In this document: piece by piece, positions 1 to 10,379 of the stretch
How positions within the stretch are numbered: position 1 is the first letter of the stretch
Layout: the number at the start of each line of letters is the position of its first letter
Assembly: GCA_022316685.1 (NCBI GenBank)
Contig: JAKJHU010001070.1
Span: forward strand, 30,557-94,556
Direction: 5' to 3'
From: Progne subis subis
Lineage: Eukaryota > Chordata > Aves > Passeriformes > Hirundinidae
DNA: 64,000 nucleotides
Position numbers and translations under genes: made by a program
Notes under the pieces: generated by a model
What the model saw: the letters and a program-made list of their open reading frames with translations, nothing else
What the model was told of the DNA's origin: nothing
Databases searched by the model: none

Positions 1-301
1 ACACACCTGGGACCTGCTTTCCTTGGAGAGCTGCCTGCACTCAGGAAGAAACGGGGTTTTCTATTTTTTGAAGCAATGTAAAACTCCTAATTTTCCCCAC
101 TGGAAACAGACACACTCCTCAAGTGTGTGCCAGCCCAAGGTGCCACCAAAACCACTGCAGCCCTGCCCTGGGCCAGCTGTGAGGGTGGATCATCATCCCA
201 ACCTGCCCTGGGCCATGGCAAGGGTCTGTGGCCATGGACACTGCACTGACCCCACTGCTGGGTTTGGGTGCCACAGCAACTGTGAGCAGTTCAAGGTTCC
301 T
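1..301. other. Unassigned flank, no gene seen
   Basis: This stretch is GC-moderate sequence with no coding similarity I recognise. Both strands carry short open frames of about 80-110 codons, but neither shows a known domain. It leads directly into the minisatellite in front of the first provirus. Confidence 0.5.
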
Positions 302-384
302 TGGAAACACTGGGGAGGACTGGGACACACTGGGAGACACTGGGAACGCTGAGGGAGACACTGGGACATACTGGGAGTGATACT
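302..384. repeat. 'actggg' minisatellite, left side
   Basis: Degenerate units of roughly 10-15 bp built on 'actggga' run up to the first base of the ERV1 5' LTR and end in 'gtgatact'. A very similar array lies immediately outside the other provirus at 49869-50165. The two outermost flanks of the inverted ERV pair are therefore the same kind of sequence. Confidence 0.7.
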
Positions 385-994
385 TGTTATAAATAAATTC
401 TATTCAAATAATCTATGTTTTAGTTACTTAATTGTTAAGTAATTCCATTAAGATTGTTAATGCTAGCTTCTATATAAAGAATTTGCCTTATTCCTGTTTT
501 AATACTGATTTATCACCATATTTACTTGTTTGTTAATTAAGAATTCACCTTATTACCTGTATCTCTGCTCCCATTCGCCAGATAGTGTCTGAATATGCAA
601 ATAAAAAGAACACTGGAATTCTGGGAACAACCCAAGAACAAGAGACTCTAAAAAGCAGGGAACCAAAGTAAAATCCAGGACTGTAGTCGCATTTTAGACT
701 AGTGCAAGAAATACGGGGGTCCGCCGAAGCAGCTTCATTTAGTCACTGTGACCTGAGAAGGAGTCCCCCATCGCTGGACGACCCCTGATCAGCGACGCGA
801 AACGGACTCCCCGGCAAGGGAAAAAGCCCGTGAGGGGGGGTGGGAGTCCCCAGCTTTGCTGTGAAGCGAAGCTGTGTGTACCTCCTCCTCCACGTTGCCA
901 AGGGAGCAAGCAAGCTCTCCCCCAAGGCCAAGCTTGATAATAAAGAAACATACAAAACCAGCAAGTCTCTGACTCTCTATTTTTTTCCAGAACA
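385..994 (+). repeat. 5' LTR of ERV1
   Basis: This 610-bp LTR starts TGTTATAAAT and ends CCAGAACA. U3 is AT-rich. It holds a TATA-like stretch at 471-478, a perfect octamer ATGCAAAT at 595-602 followed by an A-rich TATA-like run (ATAAAAAG), and a polyadenylation signal AATAAA at 939-944. The 3' half is GC-rich. Relative to the other three LTRs it carries several private changes (for example at 513-524 and 611-615). At the shared variant positions it mostly agrees with the ERV2 3' LTR rather than with its own partner. Confidence 0.92.
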
Positions 995-999
995 GTTTT

Positions 1000-1019
1000 T
1001 GGGGGCTCGTCCACGGGAT
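1000..1019 (+). other. Primer-binding site, tRNA-Pro type
   Basis: Five bases after the LTR lies TGGGGGCTCGTCC, which matches the first 13 bases of the tRNA-Pro primer site used by murine-type gammaretroviruses. The remaining GGGAT follows after two extra bases (AC). ERV2 has the same two-base insertion plus one substitution. The identification as tRNA-Pro rests on the known gammaretroviral site. The tolerance of the insertion is inferred. Confidence 0.75.
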
Positions 1020-2397
1020 TTGGCCACGCCTGAAGAGGGACTGAGGACGGGACGGCCGCTCACCCTTCGGACCTCTGGGACAGCTGGACAAGCGGGAGCA
1101 GCCTGGGACCGGCAACGAGGAGGAGCGCTGGAGGGTGAGCGTTCTGGCGGCGGGTAAAGGAGACGTGCGAGTGGGAGTGTGAGAGAGTCGGGGGCCGGCA
1201 GCTCGGACCCCCGGAAACGAGTGTGGACCCCTCGGTACTGCGGTTTCGGACCCCCACGAGGGGGCCGGCCAGGAAAAGGGGGAAGCGAGAGAATAATGAG
1301 TGAGGCGTCTCCTTAGGGGCAGAAAGACCCCACCCTGGGCGTGCAGGGGAAAACAGAGTGTGAGTGGCACGCATTAGGGGCAGAAAGACCCCCCCCTGGG
1401 CGTGCAGGGGAAAACAGAGTGTGAGTGGCACGCATTGGGGGCAGGTCCCCCCCCCCTTAAAGGCTAGAGTAGCCTAGGAGGGTTTAGAGTCCCTGGAGGG
1501 GCGGGAAAACCGTACCAGGGTTGACAGGGTGTCCCCAGACACTGCGGGTGCCGAGAGCTCATGAGAGTCCCTGCTTCCCAGGACTGAGCCAGACGCACCA
1601 GAGAGGGTGTGCTGCCGCGGTCTCAGGGAGGAGGCCGTAAACCCATAGCCCGAGGACACCGGGGTGGGGAGTCAATGTAGAGGCAAGGCGGGCATCCTGC
1701 ACACACGCACTCATCCCTCTTGCCGAGGCTGCTTCGTTGGGGAGAAGTAGTCAAGCCAGTCCTGGTGGAAGGCAAAGGGGTCGGGCCCTGCTGGGGTTGA
1801 TCCTTGGAAACAAGGAAGGGATACCCCCCCAGGTAACCCGTGCGGAGTCTTGACCTCTTACCTCCGTTTCAAAAAGTGAAGAGGGGGACTGTACTAGTAG
1901 CAGGGCAGTCTAGTCCGGGGTTCGGACTGAAGGTGTCCGGCCCGGCGGGGGCTAAGGCGTGGGAAGGCCCTGAGGCCCGGAAGGGGATGCCAGTACTAGG
2001 GACCCTGTCGTGCGCCGCAAAGCGTGTCCAGAGTCTCAGGGGTGAGGCAAGGCGCGGGGGTACATAGGGGGTGAGGTCATTAGGACTCACCTCAAAGGGG
2101 TCAGAAGAGAGTCTGAGCCCCTGGTGTAAGTAAAGTGTGAGCGTCCAAGGAAGTGAAGAAGGTTAGAGAAAGTGAGTAGAAAGAGGGAGAATTTGTTCCC
2201 TAATGAAAGCAAAAGTGTAGGAAAGAGTAGAAAAGCATAAAGTTTAGGAGTTTTATGTTGAAGTGTTCAAGAATTAAGTCAGGAGATTTGAAGTAAAGGG
2301 AGAAAAACTGAAGAATTTTTTTTTGCTTAAAAAAAAAAAAACCTGTGTTGCCAGTCAGTAAAGGGCACCTTTGAAATTTTTTTTCAGTTTAAAGAAA
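1020..2397 (+). other. ERV1 untranslated leader with 61-bp tandem repeat
   Basis: This is a long GC-rich leader of about 1.4 kb between the primer site and gag. A candidate splice donor lies at about 1134-1140 (AGG|GTGAGC) and is conserved in ERV2; it would serve a spliced env mRNA. A 61-bp unit is tandemly duplicated at 1316-1376 and 1377-1437, whereas ERV2 has one copy. The last 300 bp become A-rich, with a homopolymer run just before gag. No coding capacity is evident. Confidence 0.75.
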
Positions 2398-4337
2398 ATG
2401 GGACAATGTACTAGTAAGAAAAAGAAATCCCAAAAGGAGAATAACAAAGTAAAGAGCATTCCACCCGGTAGTCCCTTAGAACAACTTTTAACTAAATGGG
2501 ATTCTTTAGAGGCCACAAAAGGACTAGATCAGGTTAAAATGGTGTTTTATTGCACAGAAGTCTGGCCAAAATTAAAATTACCAGGAGAGTGGCCATGGTT
2601 TGGAACACATGATGAGTGGATGTGCTATCAGTTAAACCACTACCTAAGAACTCAGGAAGATCCAGACGTAAACCAGTTAGCTTATGCTGCTTGTTGGCAA
2701 AAGAGAGCCACGAGTAAAGAGAATATAAAAGTCTGCAAATTAAAAGAAAAAGAAAAGTGTGAAAGAAAAGAACAGAAAGAGGAAAGAACAGAAACTAATC
2801 AAAGATGGAACCCTTTAGACCGTTTACCCCCTCCAATTTACCCAGAGGTGCCCCAAGCCCCTCAAAATCCTGTCCCAGTTCCCCTACTAACTTCCCCGAG
2901 TCAAACTCAAACTCCTTCAGAACCCTCTCCTCCTCTTCCCCCAGTGGTTCCATCATCACCCCCTCCTTAACACCTCTCCTCCCCAGTCCTTAGTACCTTC
3001 TCCCCCTTCTCTCCCAACAGCCCCTTTGCCACCTCCTTCCAATAGTCAAAGTTCTTTAGCCCCAGTTATAACCCCTGCAGTTTCCCAAAACACAACCTCT
3101 TCCCTAGCCCCCCTTTCTCCCACAGTACCATCCTCTGTTTCTCCCCCTACAGATTTTACTACCTCCCCCTCACCTACAGTAATTCCCCTGCCACCTCCTA
3201 ATTGGGAGTTAACCAAAACCCCTGCAGACTCCTGTGAGTCATCCCGTTCTCCTGGAATTCCCCAGGAATTTGTAACTCAGCCAGTGTTATCAGTTAATAA
3301 TGTAAGTGAAGGACCCTATTGTAACACAAGGTCAAAAGCCTTAAAGCCAGAAAAACTTTTTCCCTCAGGGAAGTGCCTATGGGAGGAGTAATTGGAGGAG
3401 TAGGATTTGTAAATGCCCCATTAACAGCCTCTGAAGTAAGAGGATTTAAAAAGAGCTAGGAAATTTAGTTGAAGATCCCATAGGTATTGCCACACAGGTA
3501 GACCAATTCCTTGGGCCCAATGTTTATCCATGGGGAGAGTTAAATTCTATATTAAACATCTTGTCCTCCCCTGAGGAAATACGAATGATTAGAACAGCAA
3601 GTATCAGAATCTGGGAAAGGGAAAATAGGTTGGGGCCACCTGGAGATCATAAATTACTGATAACTGACCCAGGGTGGGACCCAAATCGAGAAGAGGAAAG
3701 ACAAAATAGGAGAGACTATAGGTCCTTGATAGTAAGAGGTATAAGAGAATCTGTCCCCAGAGGAAATAATACTAAATTAGCTTTTGATGGGTCCCAAGAA
3801 AAAGATGAGACTCCTGCCACTTGGCTAAATCGATTAAAAAGAAATTTTCAATTATATTCAAGCATAGACCCTGATAGTCCTGAGGGACAAGTAATTCTAA
3901 AAGTGCAGTTTGTAACAAAGTCATGGCCAGATATAGGGAGAAAATTAGAAAAAATTGAAGATTGGCAGGAGAAAAGTATTAATGAATTATTAAAAGAAGC
4001 CTTAAGAGTTTACCTGAGGAGAGAAGAAGAAAAAGCTAAAGCCAAGGCTCGCATTATGGTAGCTGTAGCAAGAGAAAGTACTGGAGTAGCAGAAAACCAG
4101 AAAAACTCCCCCTGGAAATCTAGTGAGGGAGGACCAAGACCCTCATTTAAAGAACCAAAGTCACCCATAGTACCACCGTGGGTAAATTTAAAAAGAAGTA
4201 ACCCAGGAGAGAATAGAACTTGTTATTACTGTGGTGAAATAGGGCATTTAAAAAGGGATTGTAAGAAATTATCACTTGATGAAGCTATTGCAAGGGAGCA
4301 AGATGCCCTGGAGAGGGTGCTGAAAGGGGAGGATTAG
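2398..4337 (+). pseudogene. gag: ERV1 gag (frameshifted)
   Basis: Gag is the structural polyprotein. The start at 2398 is chosen because it gives an N-terminal MGQCTSKKKK, a myristoylation signal followed by a basic patch, as in gammaretroviral matrix; an upstream in-frame ATG at 2371 does not. A long proline/serine-rich region (about 2830-3250) follows matrix. The p30-type capsid runs from about 3455, and one zinc knuckle CX2CX4HX4C lies at 4221-4262. The frame is broken near 2960 in the proline-rich tract, near 3361 (one C fewer than ERV2) and near 3450 (one A fewer). Gag ends in TAG at 4335-4337, in frame with pol. Confidence 0.9.
4335..4337 (+). other. gag-pol UAG readthrough site
   Basis: The gag stop TAG is followed in the same reading frame by an open frame leading into protease. 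The downstream bases GGGGTGTCAG are purine-rich, and a small inverted repeat CTAT/ATAG lies about 15 bases on. This is the arrangement used by gammaretroviruses, where termination suppression makes Gag-Pol. ERV2 keeps the same TAG and context at 45979-45981. The frame relation is seen directly; suppression is inferred. Confidence 0.8.
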
Positions 4338-7300
4338 GGGTGTCAGAGGCTCTATAAAATAGGGGACCCAATAGAACAACAAGATGAGCCTCTAGTAAAC
4401 TTTGATGTGGGTCCCCAAAGTGAAGAATATGAATTCTTAGTAGACACAGGAGCTGATAGATCGAGTTTAAGGAAATTACCAACAGGGGTAACAATTGGGA
4501 CAAAAACTTGTGAAGTGTTAGGGGCTGAAGGGAGGCCCTTTCGAGCATTAATAGTTGAAGCAGTAGAGATTAAAGGGAACTCAAAGCACTGTGTAGCTGA
4601 TTTTCTTTATTTACCACATACAGAAACCAATTTACTAGGCAGAGACTTACAAGTGCAGCTCGGGGTAGGAGTTATCCCAAAAGATGGAAAAATGGTTGTG
4701 CATATCATGAAACTGACCCAAGGGGATATACAAGAGATAAATCCAGAAGTGTGGGCTACAGAGGGAAAATATGGGTGTTTAGATATCCCTCCCATTAAGA
4801 TAGAAATGCAAAAAGATACCCCTGCCATCAGAGTTAAGCAATACCCAATGTCACCAGAAGGAAAGAAAGGGCTAGCTTCAGTAATTGAGCATCTTTTAAA
4901 AGAAAATATCTTAGAACCGTGTATGTCCCCTCATAACACCCCTATATTAGCCATAAAGAAAGATGAGGGAAAGTTTAGATTAGTCCAGGATTTGAGAGAA
5001 ATAAATAGAAGAACTATTGCTCGACACCCAGTAGTACCTAACCCCTATACCTTGCTGAGTAAAATTCCAAGAGAGCATACCTGGTTCACAGTGATAGACT
5101 TAAAGGATGCTTTTTGGGCATGTCCCCTAGCAGAAGAGTGTAGGGATTGGTTCGCCTTTGAATGGGAACATCCAGACAGGGGAAGAAAACAACAGCTAAG
5201 GTGGACCCGGTTACCACAGGGGTATACGGAATCGCCAAATATCTTCGGACAGGCCCTAGAAACATTATTAGAACAGTTTAGTCCCAAAGAAGGAGTTCAA
5301 ATTTTGCAATACGTGGATGATTTATTAATATCAGGGGAGACAGAAAAAGAAGTTAAAGATGTAAGTATACAACTTCTAAACTTTCTTGGAGAAAAGGGGT
5401 TAAAAAGTATCTCAGAGTAAACTACAGTTTGTAGAAAATGAAGTCACTTATTTAGGACACATAATCGGAAAGGGGAGTAAAAGGTTAAGCCCTGCAAGAA
5501 TTTCAGGAATAGTGTCTATATCACCTCCAAAAACTAAGAGAGACATAAGGAAACTTCTAGGCCTGTTTGGATACTGCAAGCACTGGATAGATAAGTACAC
5601 TCAAGGGGTCAAATTTCTTTATGATAAATTAATAGACCAGGAACCAATGAATTGGACAGAGAGTGACGAGAGGCAGCTGCAAGATCTAAAAGAGAAATTA
5701 TCCTCAGCACCAGTTTTAAGCTTACCAGATCTTAAAAAGCAGTTTGATTTATTTGTAAACACTGAGGAAGGGATAGCATACGGAGTTTTAACCCAAGAAT
5801 GGGGAGGATACCGAAAACCTGTAGCATTTTTATCAAAACTGTTAGATCCAGTTGCTAGGGGATGGCCGGCTTGTCTCCAAGCAGTTGCAGCTGCAGCTAT
5901 TTTAATAGAAGAAGCTCAAAAGTTAACATTACAGTGAAAGATAAAGATACATACTCCACATGATTTGAAAACAATTTTAAGTCAAAGAGCTCAAAAGTGG
6001 CTCACAGATTCTAGAATCCTAAAATATGAAATTATACTGATAAATTCAAATAACCTAGAACTAACAACATCCAAAAGCTTAAATCCAGCTCAGTTTCTCT
6101 CTGGTGAGCCCACTGAAGAAATAGAACACCATTGCCTAGAACTCATTGATATGCAGACAAAAGTAAGGGAAGATTTAGAGGATACACCCCTTCCATATGG
6201 GAGAGTGTTGTTCACAGATGGGTCATCCCGAGTGGTGGAAGGGAAAAGAGTATCAGGATACTCTGTGATTGAGGGAGAGAAAATGAAAGTTTTAGAAAAG
6301 GGAAAGTTACCAAGTAATTGGTCAGCACAGTGCTGTGAAATATATGCCCTAAAGAGAGGGCTAGACTTACTTAAAGATGACCGAGGGACCATTTACACAG
6401 ACTCTAGATATGCCTTTGGTATCATGCACACATTTGGGAAAATTTGGGAAGGACGGGGATATTTAAATTCAAAGGAGAAAAACTTAATACACACAGAATT
6501 AATAAAGTCAGTGTTAAAATCTTTACAAAAACCAGTAGAAATTGCAGTAGTTCACATAAAAGGACATCAAAAGGGAGATATGCCCGAGATAAGGGGAAAC
6601 CAGTCAGCTGATAAAACAGCCAGAGAAGCAGCTTTAGAACCAGGAGAACCAGTAAAAATCCTCAAATTAGAGAAAATGCCAAAAAAAAAAGAAGAAAGGA
6701 TAGAGCAGGTATTCAGTAAAAAAGAGCAGAAAGCAATAAAAGAATTAGGATTACACCAGGGGGAACACGGAGTGTGGTTAACAGCTGACGGACGGAAATT
6801 TTTAAATAAAGCCCTAGCCAGAAAAATACTTACAGAAATACATAATTTAACCCACTGGGGAACCCAGGGGTTATGTGACCATTTCCTAAGGGAAAACCTA
6901 TGTATTGGAGTACACGAATTAGCAAAAGCAGTTACTCAAGGATGTATAATATGTCAGAAAATAAATCAAAAAGTTATGAGAAAAACTGAGCCTGGAGGGA
7001 GGGAGTTAGCCTTAAGGCCCTTCCAGAACGTGCAAATTGATTTTACTGAGATGCCCCCTGTTCAAGGGTACAAACACTTGTTAGTGATCATAGACCACCT
7101 TACCCATTGGGTAGAGGCATTTCCTACAAAAAGAGAAACAGCAGAAGTAGTAACAAAAATCATATTAGAAGATATCCTCCCTCGGTATGGGCTGATAAAT
7201 AATATTGATTCAGACAGAGGGCCACATTTCACAGCACAAATTCTACAACAGGTAACACAAGCCTTGGGGATAAAATGGAGGTTACACACCCCATGGCATC

Positions 7301-7891
7301 CCCAAAGCTCAGGCAGAGTAGAAAGGATGAACAAAACCATTAAAAATGTACTGACTAAACTAATAGCAGAAACTCAACTAAATTGGCTTAAATGCTTACC
7401 CCTAGCATTACTACGAATCAGAACACAGCCACGAGCAGATCTAGGAGTGTCACCATATGAAATGTTATTTGGGCTTCCCTTTTTGTTATCTCCTTATAGT
7501 TCTAAAGACTACCTGGAAGGAGAGGAAATCACTAGAAAATATCTAAAAACCATTGGACAAACCTTAGAAAATCTCAGAAAGAAAGGCTATCTTCCTCAAA
7601 CTTCCCCTTTGGAATGCAAATGTGCATAATATCAATCCTGGAGACTGGGTATTGATCAAAACGTGGACTAATACCCCGCTGACCCCGAAGTTTGAAGGTC
7701 CCTACCAAGTACTGTTAACAACTCCCACAGCAGTGCGCACTAAGGAAAAAGGATGGACCCACATCACCAGAGTTAAAGGGCCAGTACCCCCTCCTGGAGA
7801 GAACCCGAGTTCAGCACCCTCACCGGATGAAACCGAGTGGACAGTAACACCACACCCGAAAGACTTGAAATTAACCTTTAAAAAGAAATAA
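4338..7891 (+). pseudogene. pol: ERV1 pol (protease-RT-RNase H-integrase, broken)
   Basis: Domains in order: aspartic protease with DTGA at 4443-4454; reverse transcriptase with YVDD at 5310-5321; RNase H with its first catalytic Asp at 6217-6219 and a TDSRYAF motif near 6400; integrase with an HHCC zinc domain at about 6840-6960, a catalytic triad Asp 7039-7041, Asp 7213-7215 and Glu 7321-7323, and a C-terminal GPYQVLL domain ending at 7891. Breaks relative to ERV2 are an extra A near 5405, a TGA at 5935-5937 where ERV2 has GGA, and an extra A near 7613 that shifts the integrase C-terminus. The copy is dead, but every domain is recognisable. Confidence 0.92.
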
Positions 7892-8440
7892 GAGATAACA
7901 GAGACTGTGAAGACATTTTGTTTCAGTTGCCTCTCCCATAATCAACGAACTCAAAAAAAAAGGGGGGGGGGGGAGCACAATAAGGGTTAATTTATGTAAA
8001 CCTAAGTCAGTTTTTGTAATTAGCAATTTTAGATATGTTTAAGTAATAGATATATTAAAAAGGGGTATAAGTTCTTTTTTGTATTAATTTTACATATAGT
8101 TTAAGTCTTTTTTTTATAAGTAAGAATTTAAGTAAGTTTAAGGGGTTTTTTTTTTAATAATAATTTTTAAATTGTAAGTTTTATGAATAGCAATTTAAAT
8201 AAGTTTAAGTAATAGAAAAAAAAAAGAATCAGGGTTTTTTATTAAGTTTAAATATTGTTTAGGTTTTATAAATAGTGATTTAAATAAGTTTAAGATTTTT
8301 TTCTTTGTTAATTTTAAAAGTTGTTAAGTTCTATAAGTAGCGGTTTGAACAAATTTAAGTAATAGAAAAATTAAAAGAGTGTAAAGTTTTTTTTTAAGAA
8401 AAAAAAAGAGAGTAAATCTCCTACAGAACATTCTCTAAGG
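7892..8440 (+). repeat. AT-rich degenerate repeat spacer between pol and env
   Basis: About 550 bp lie between the end of pol and the env remnant. They are dominated by imperfect copies of 'atttaaataagtttaagtaa' separated by T- or A-runs, with recognisable cores near 8020, 8110, 8188, 8272 and 8337. A G-homopolymer sits near 7965. No frame is open for any length. ERV2 has the same spacer at about 41880-42400, so it belongs to the virus lineage and is not a later insertion. Its role is unknown. Confidence 0.75.
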
Positions 8441-8474
8441 GCAACTAAATTAATAGGGAAGGGAAGTGGAAGCA

Positions 8475-8830
8475 TGTAAGTGGGTTCTTTAGGAGACCTC
8501 TCCACTCCAAGAGGCAAGGCCGGGTGGAGCAAGAGATCCAGGAAGGACGGCCCATACCGGACTCTTGGGAGGGATCGTACTGGTGATGTTCATAAAGCAC
8601 ACCTATGAAACAAAAGCCTGTGCTAACTGCTACCATCCAGTGTACGATGGAGAGGATCTCAGATCCTTATTCAGGGTCCATACCAACGTGAACCCAAACT
8701 GCTTTGACCACTCCCAGTTGAATGCTTGCCAAGAGGATGGAAAAGTTTATTGGACCACAAAAACCACAGCTAGTTATGCACAGCGCCTGTTTGGGGAATG
8801 TCCTATAGGAGATACTTGATTATGTTTTGA
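8475..8830 (+). pseudogene. env: ERV1 env, N-terminal remnant
   Basis: This is the start of the surface subunit. A short hydrophobic segment (GGIVLVMFI, near 8565) is followed by a cysteine-containing SU segment with CANCYHPVYDG, open to 8819. It matches the first part of ERV2 env. An extra T near 8559 shifts the frame at the hydrophobic segment. At about 8830 the sequence jumps from SU directly to the last codons of env and the polypurine tract. ERV2 shows that roughly 1.48 kb, including all of TM, is missing. Confidence 0.85.
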
Positions 8831-8860
8831 CAAATTGATGCGAGCTAAAGCTTGATCAAA

Positions 8861-8877
8861 GAAATAGAGGGGGGAGT
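8861..8877 (+). other. Polypurine tract of ERV1
   Basis: GAAATAGAGGGGGGAGT lies immediately before the 3' LTR. It is the expected plus-strand primer of retroviral reverse transcription. ERV2 has the same tract at the mirror position (39956-39972, minus strand). Confidence 0.85.
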
Positions 8878-9493
8878 TGTTATAAATAAATTCCATTCAA
8901 ATAATCTATGTTTTAGTTACTTAATTGTTAAGTAATTCCATTAAGATTGTTAATGCTAGCTTCTATATAAAGAATTTGCCTTATTCCTGTTTTAATACTG
9001 ATTTATTACCTTATTTGCTTGATTGTTAACTAAGAATTCTCCTTTTTACCTGTATCTCTGCTCCCATTCGCCAGATAGTGTCTGAATATGCAAATAAAAA
9101 GAACGCTAGAATTCTGGGAACAACTCAAGAACAAGAGACTCTAGAAAGCAGGGAACCAAAGTAAAATCCAGGACTGTAGTTGCATTTTAGACTAGTGCAA
9201 GAAGTATGGGGGTCCGCCGAAGCAGCTTTATTTAGTCGCCGTGACCTGAGAAGGAGTCCCCCATCGCTGGACGACCCCTGATCAGCGACACGAAACGGAC
9301 TCCCTGGCAAGGGAAAAAGCCTGTGAGGGAGGTTGGGAGTCCCCAGCTTTGCTGTGAAGCGAAGCTGTGTGTACCTCCTCCTCCACGTTGCCAAGGGAGC
9401 AAGCAAGCTCTCCCCCAAGGCCAAGCTTGATAATAAAGAAACATACAAAACCAGCAAGTCTCTGACTCTCTATTATTATTTTTTTCCAGAACA
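8878..9493 (+). repeat. 3' LTR of ERV1
   Basis: This 616-bp LTR starts TGTTATAAAT and ends CCAGAACA. The octamer ATGCAAAT is at 9088-9095 and AATAAA at 9432-9437. Several variants (GATTG near 9020, TTGC near 9180, CTTTATTT and CGCC near 9230-9240, ACAC near 9288, and the TATTAT run near the end) are shared with the ERV2 5' LTR and not with the ERV1 5' LTR. Confidence 0.92.
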
Positions 9494-9718
9494 ATGGGGA
9501 TCCATGGGGATGCAGATATCCACTCTCAGCCCAAGGGGATCCATGGGGATCCAGAGATCCACTCTCAGCCCAAGGGGATCCATGGGAATGCAGAGATCTA
9601 CTCTTTGCCCATGGTGATCCATGGGGATGCAGAGATCCACTCTCAGCCCATGGGGATCCATGGGGTTGCAGAGATCCTCTCTCAGTCCCAGAGGATCCAT
9701 GGGGATGCAGAGATCCAC
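9494..9718. repeat. 39-bp minisatellite next to the ERV1 LTR
   Basis: Nearly six tandem units of 39 bp, each containing 'ggggatccatggggatgcag' and 'agatccactctcagccca', start at the first base after the LTR. Because 39 is a multiple of three, both strands stay open, which produces spurious peptide-repeat frames. I see no reason to call them genes. Confidence 0.85.
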
Positions 9719-10330
9719 CTGTGGTGGTGTGCGTTCAGTTTTATTGGTTTTATGCAATTTTATACAGAATATTGTATTGGTTCATCCCTATGTACCCCCC
9801 AGTCTCAGAAATGGTCCAGACTTGTTTACCACAAAGTGGTCCGTAGTTCGTTTTATGTCAATCATCCCTTCCCCCTGTACCTAGTTGTCAATCCTCTCTC
9901 TCTCCCCTCTTGGGTGCCCTGTCTATCACTCCAGTATCCTTCCCTGGGTTCTAGAAGGCTCCAGGGAGGGCGTCGAGTGATAGGCTGGTGCCTGGGAAAT
10001 CCCCTATTGCCCTTCTGTGATTGGTTTTTGGTTCCAATGTTAACTGGGGGTCAGTTACACCCCTGTTCATTCCCATTGGCTGACCGGTTGTTGCCACCCC
10101 TGATCCCTCCCTAGTTTATAAACTGCTGTACAGCTCCTCTCAGTGCTATTTCTGGGCAGCAGGCTGAGAGTGCAGAGGTCCGTGCTCCCTCTCCCCTCAA
10201 TAAACCATCTTTTCACTCTGCTCAGAAGAGTCGTCCTTTCATTGGTTGCCACGATTGTGCGTTATACCCGAGTGCCCGTCACTCCAGGTGGGGATCCAAG
10301 TTCCCACAGGGAGGAGGTGGCTCATCCTGC
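9719..10330 (+). mobile_element. Probable LTR-derived promoter-like sequence
   Basis: Inverted CCAAT boxes (gattgg near 10019, cattgg near 10076) precede a TATA-like TTATAAAC near 10121-10128. About 75 bases later there is AATAAA at 10199-10204, followed by a U5-like stretch. This order and spacing is that of an LTR. No matching second LTR or target duplication was found, and the boundaries are estimates. It is transcription-competent in layout only; activity is not shown. Confidence 0.5.
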
Positions 10331-10379
10331 ATGCCACCCCGACCTTACCACACTTGCCGCAGTGAGGAGGCTGAGCTAG

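Larger units (their letters stand above)
385..9493 (+). mobile_element. ERV1: gammaretrovirus-like provirus, env-deleted
   Basis: This is a 9.1-kb provirus in the order LTR, primer-binding site, leader, gag, pol, AT-rich spacer, env remnant, polypurine tract, LTR. The LTRs begin TG and end CA. Gag has a p30-type capsid and one CCHC zinc knuckle. Pol has protease DTGA, RT YVDD, RNase H and a DDE integrase, all gammaretrovirus-like. Frameshifts in gag and pol, a TGA in pol and an env deletion of about 1.5 kb make it non-functional. The two LTRs differ at roughly two dozen positions by eye (about 4%). The outer flanks ('gatact' and 'atgggg') do not form a target-site duplication. Confidence 0.93.

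Noticed and set aside
9494..10114. Long frames across the 39-bp minisatellite on both strands
   Set aside because: Unit length divisible by three keeps all frames open. The repeated peptides have no domain, and the frame runs on into LTR-like DNA.
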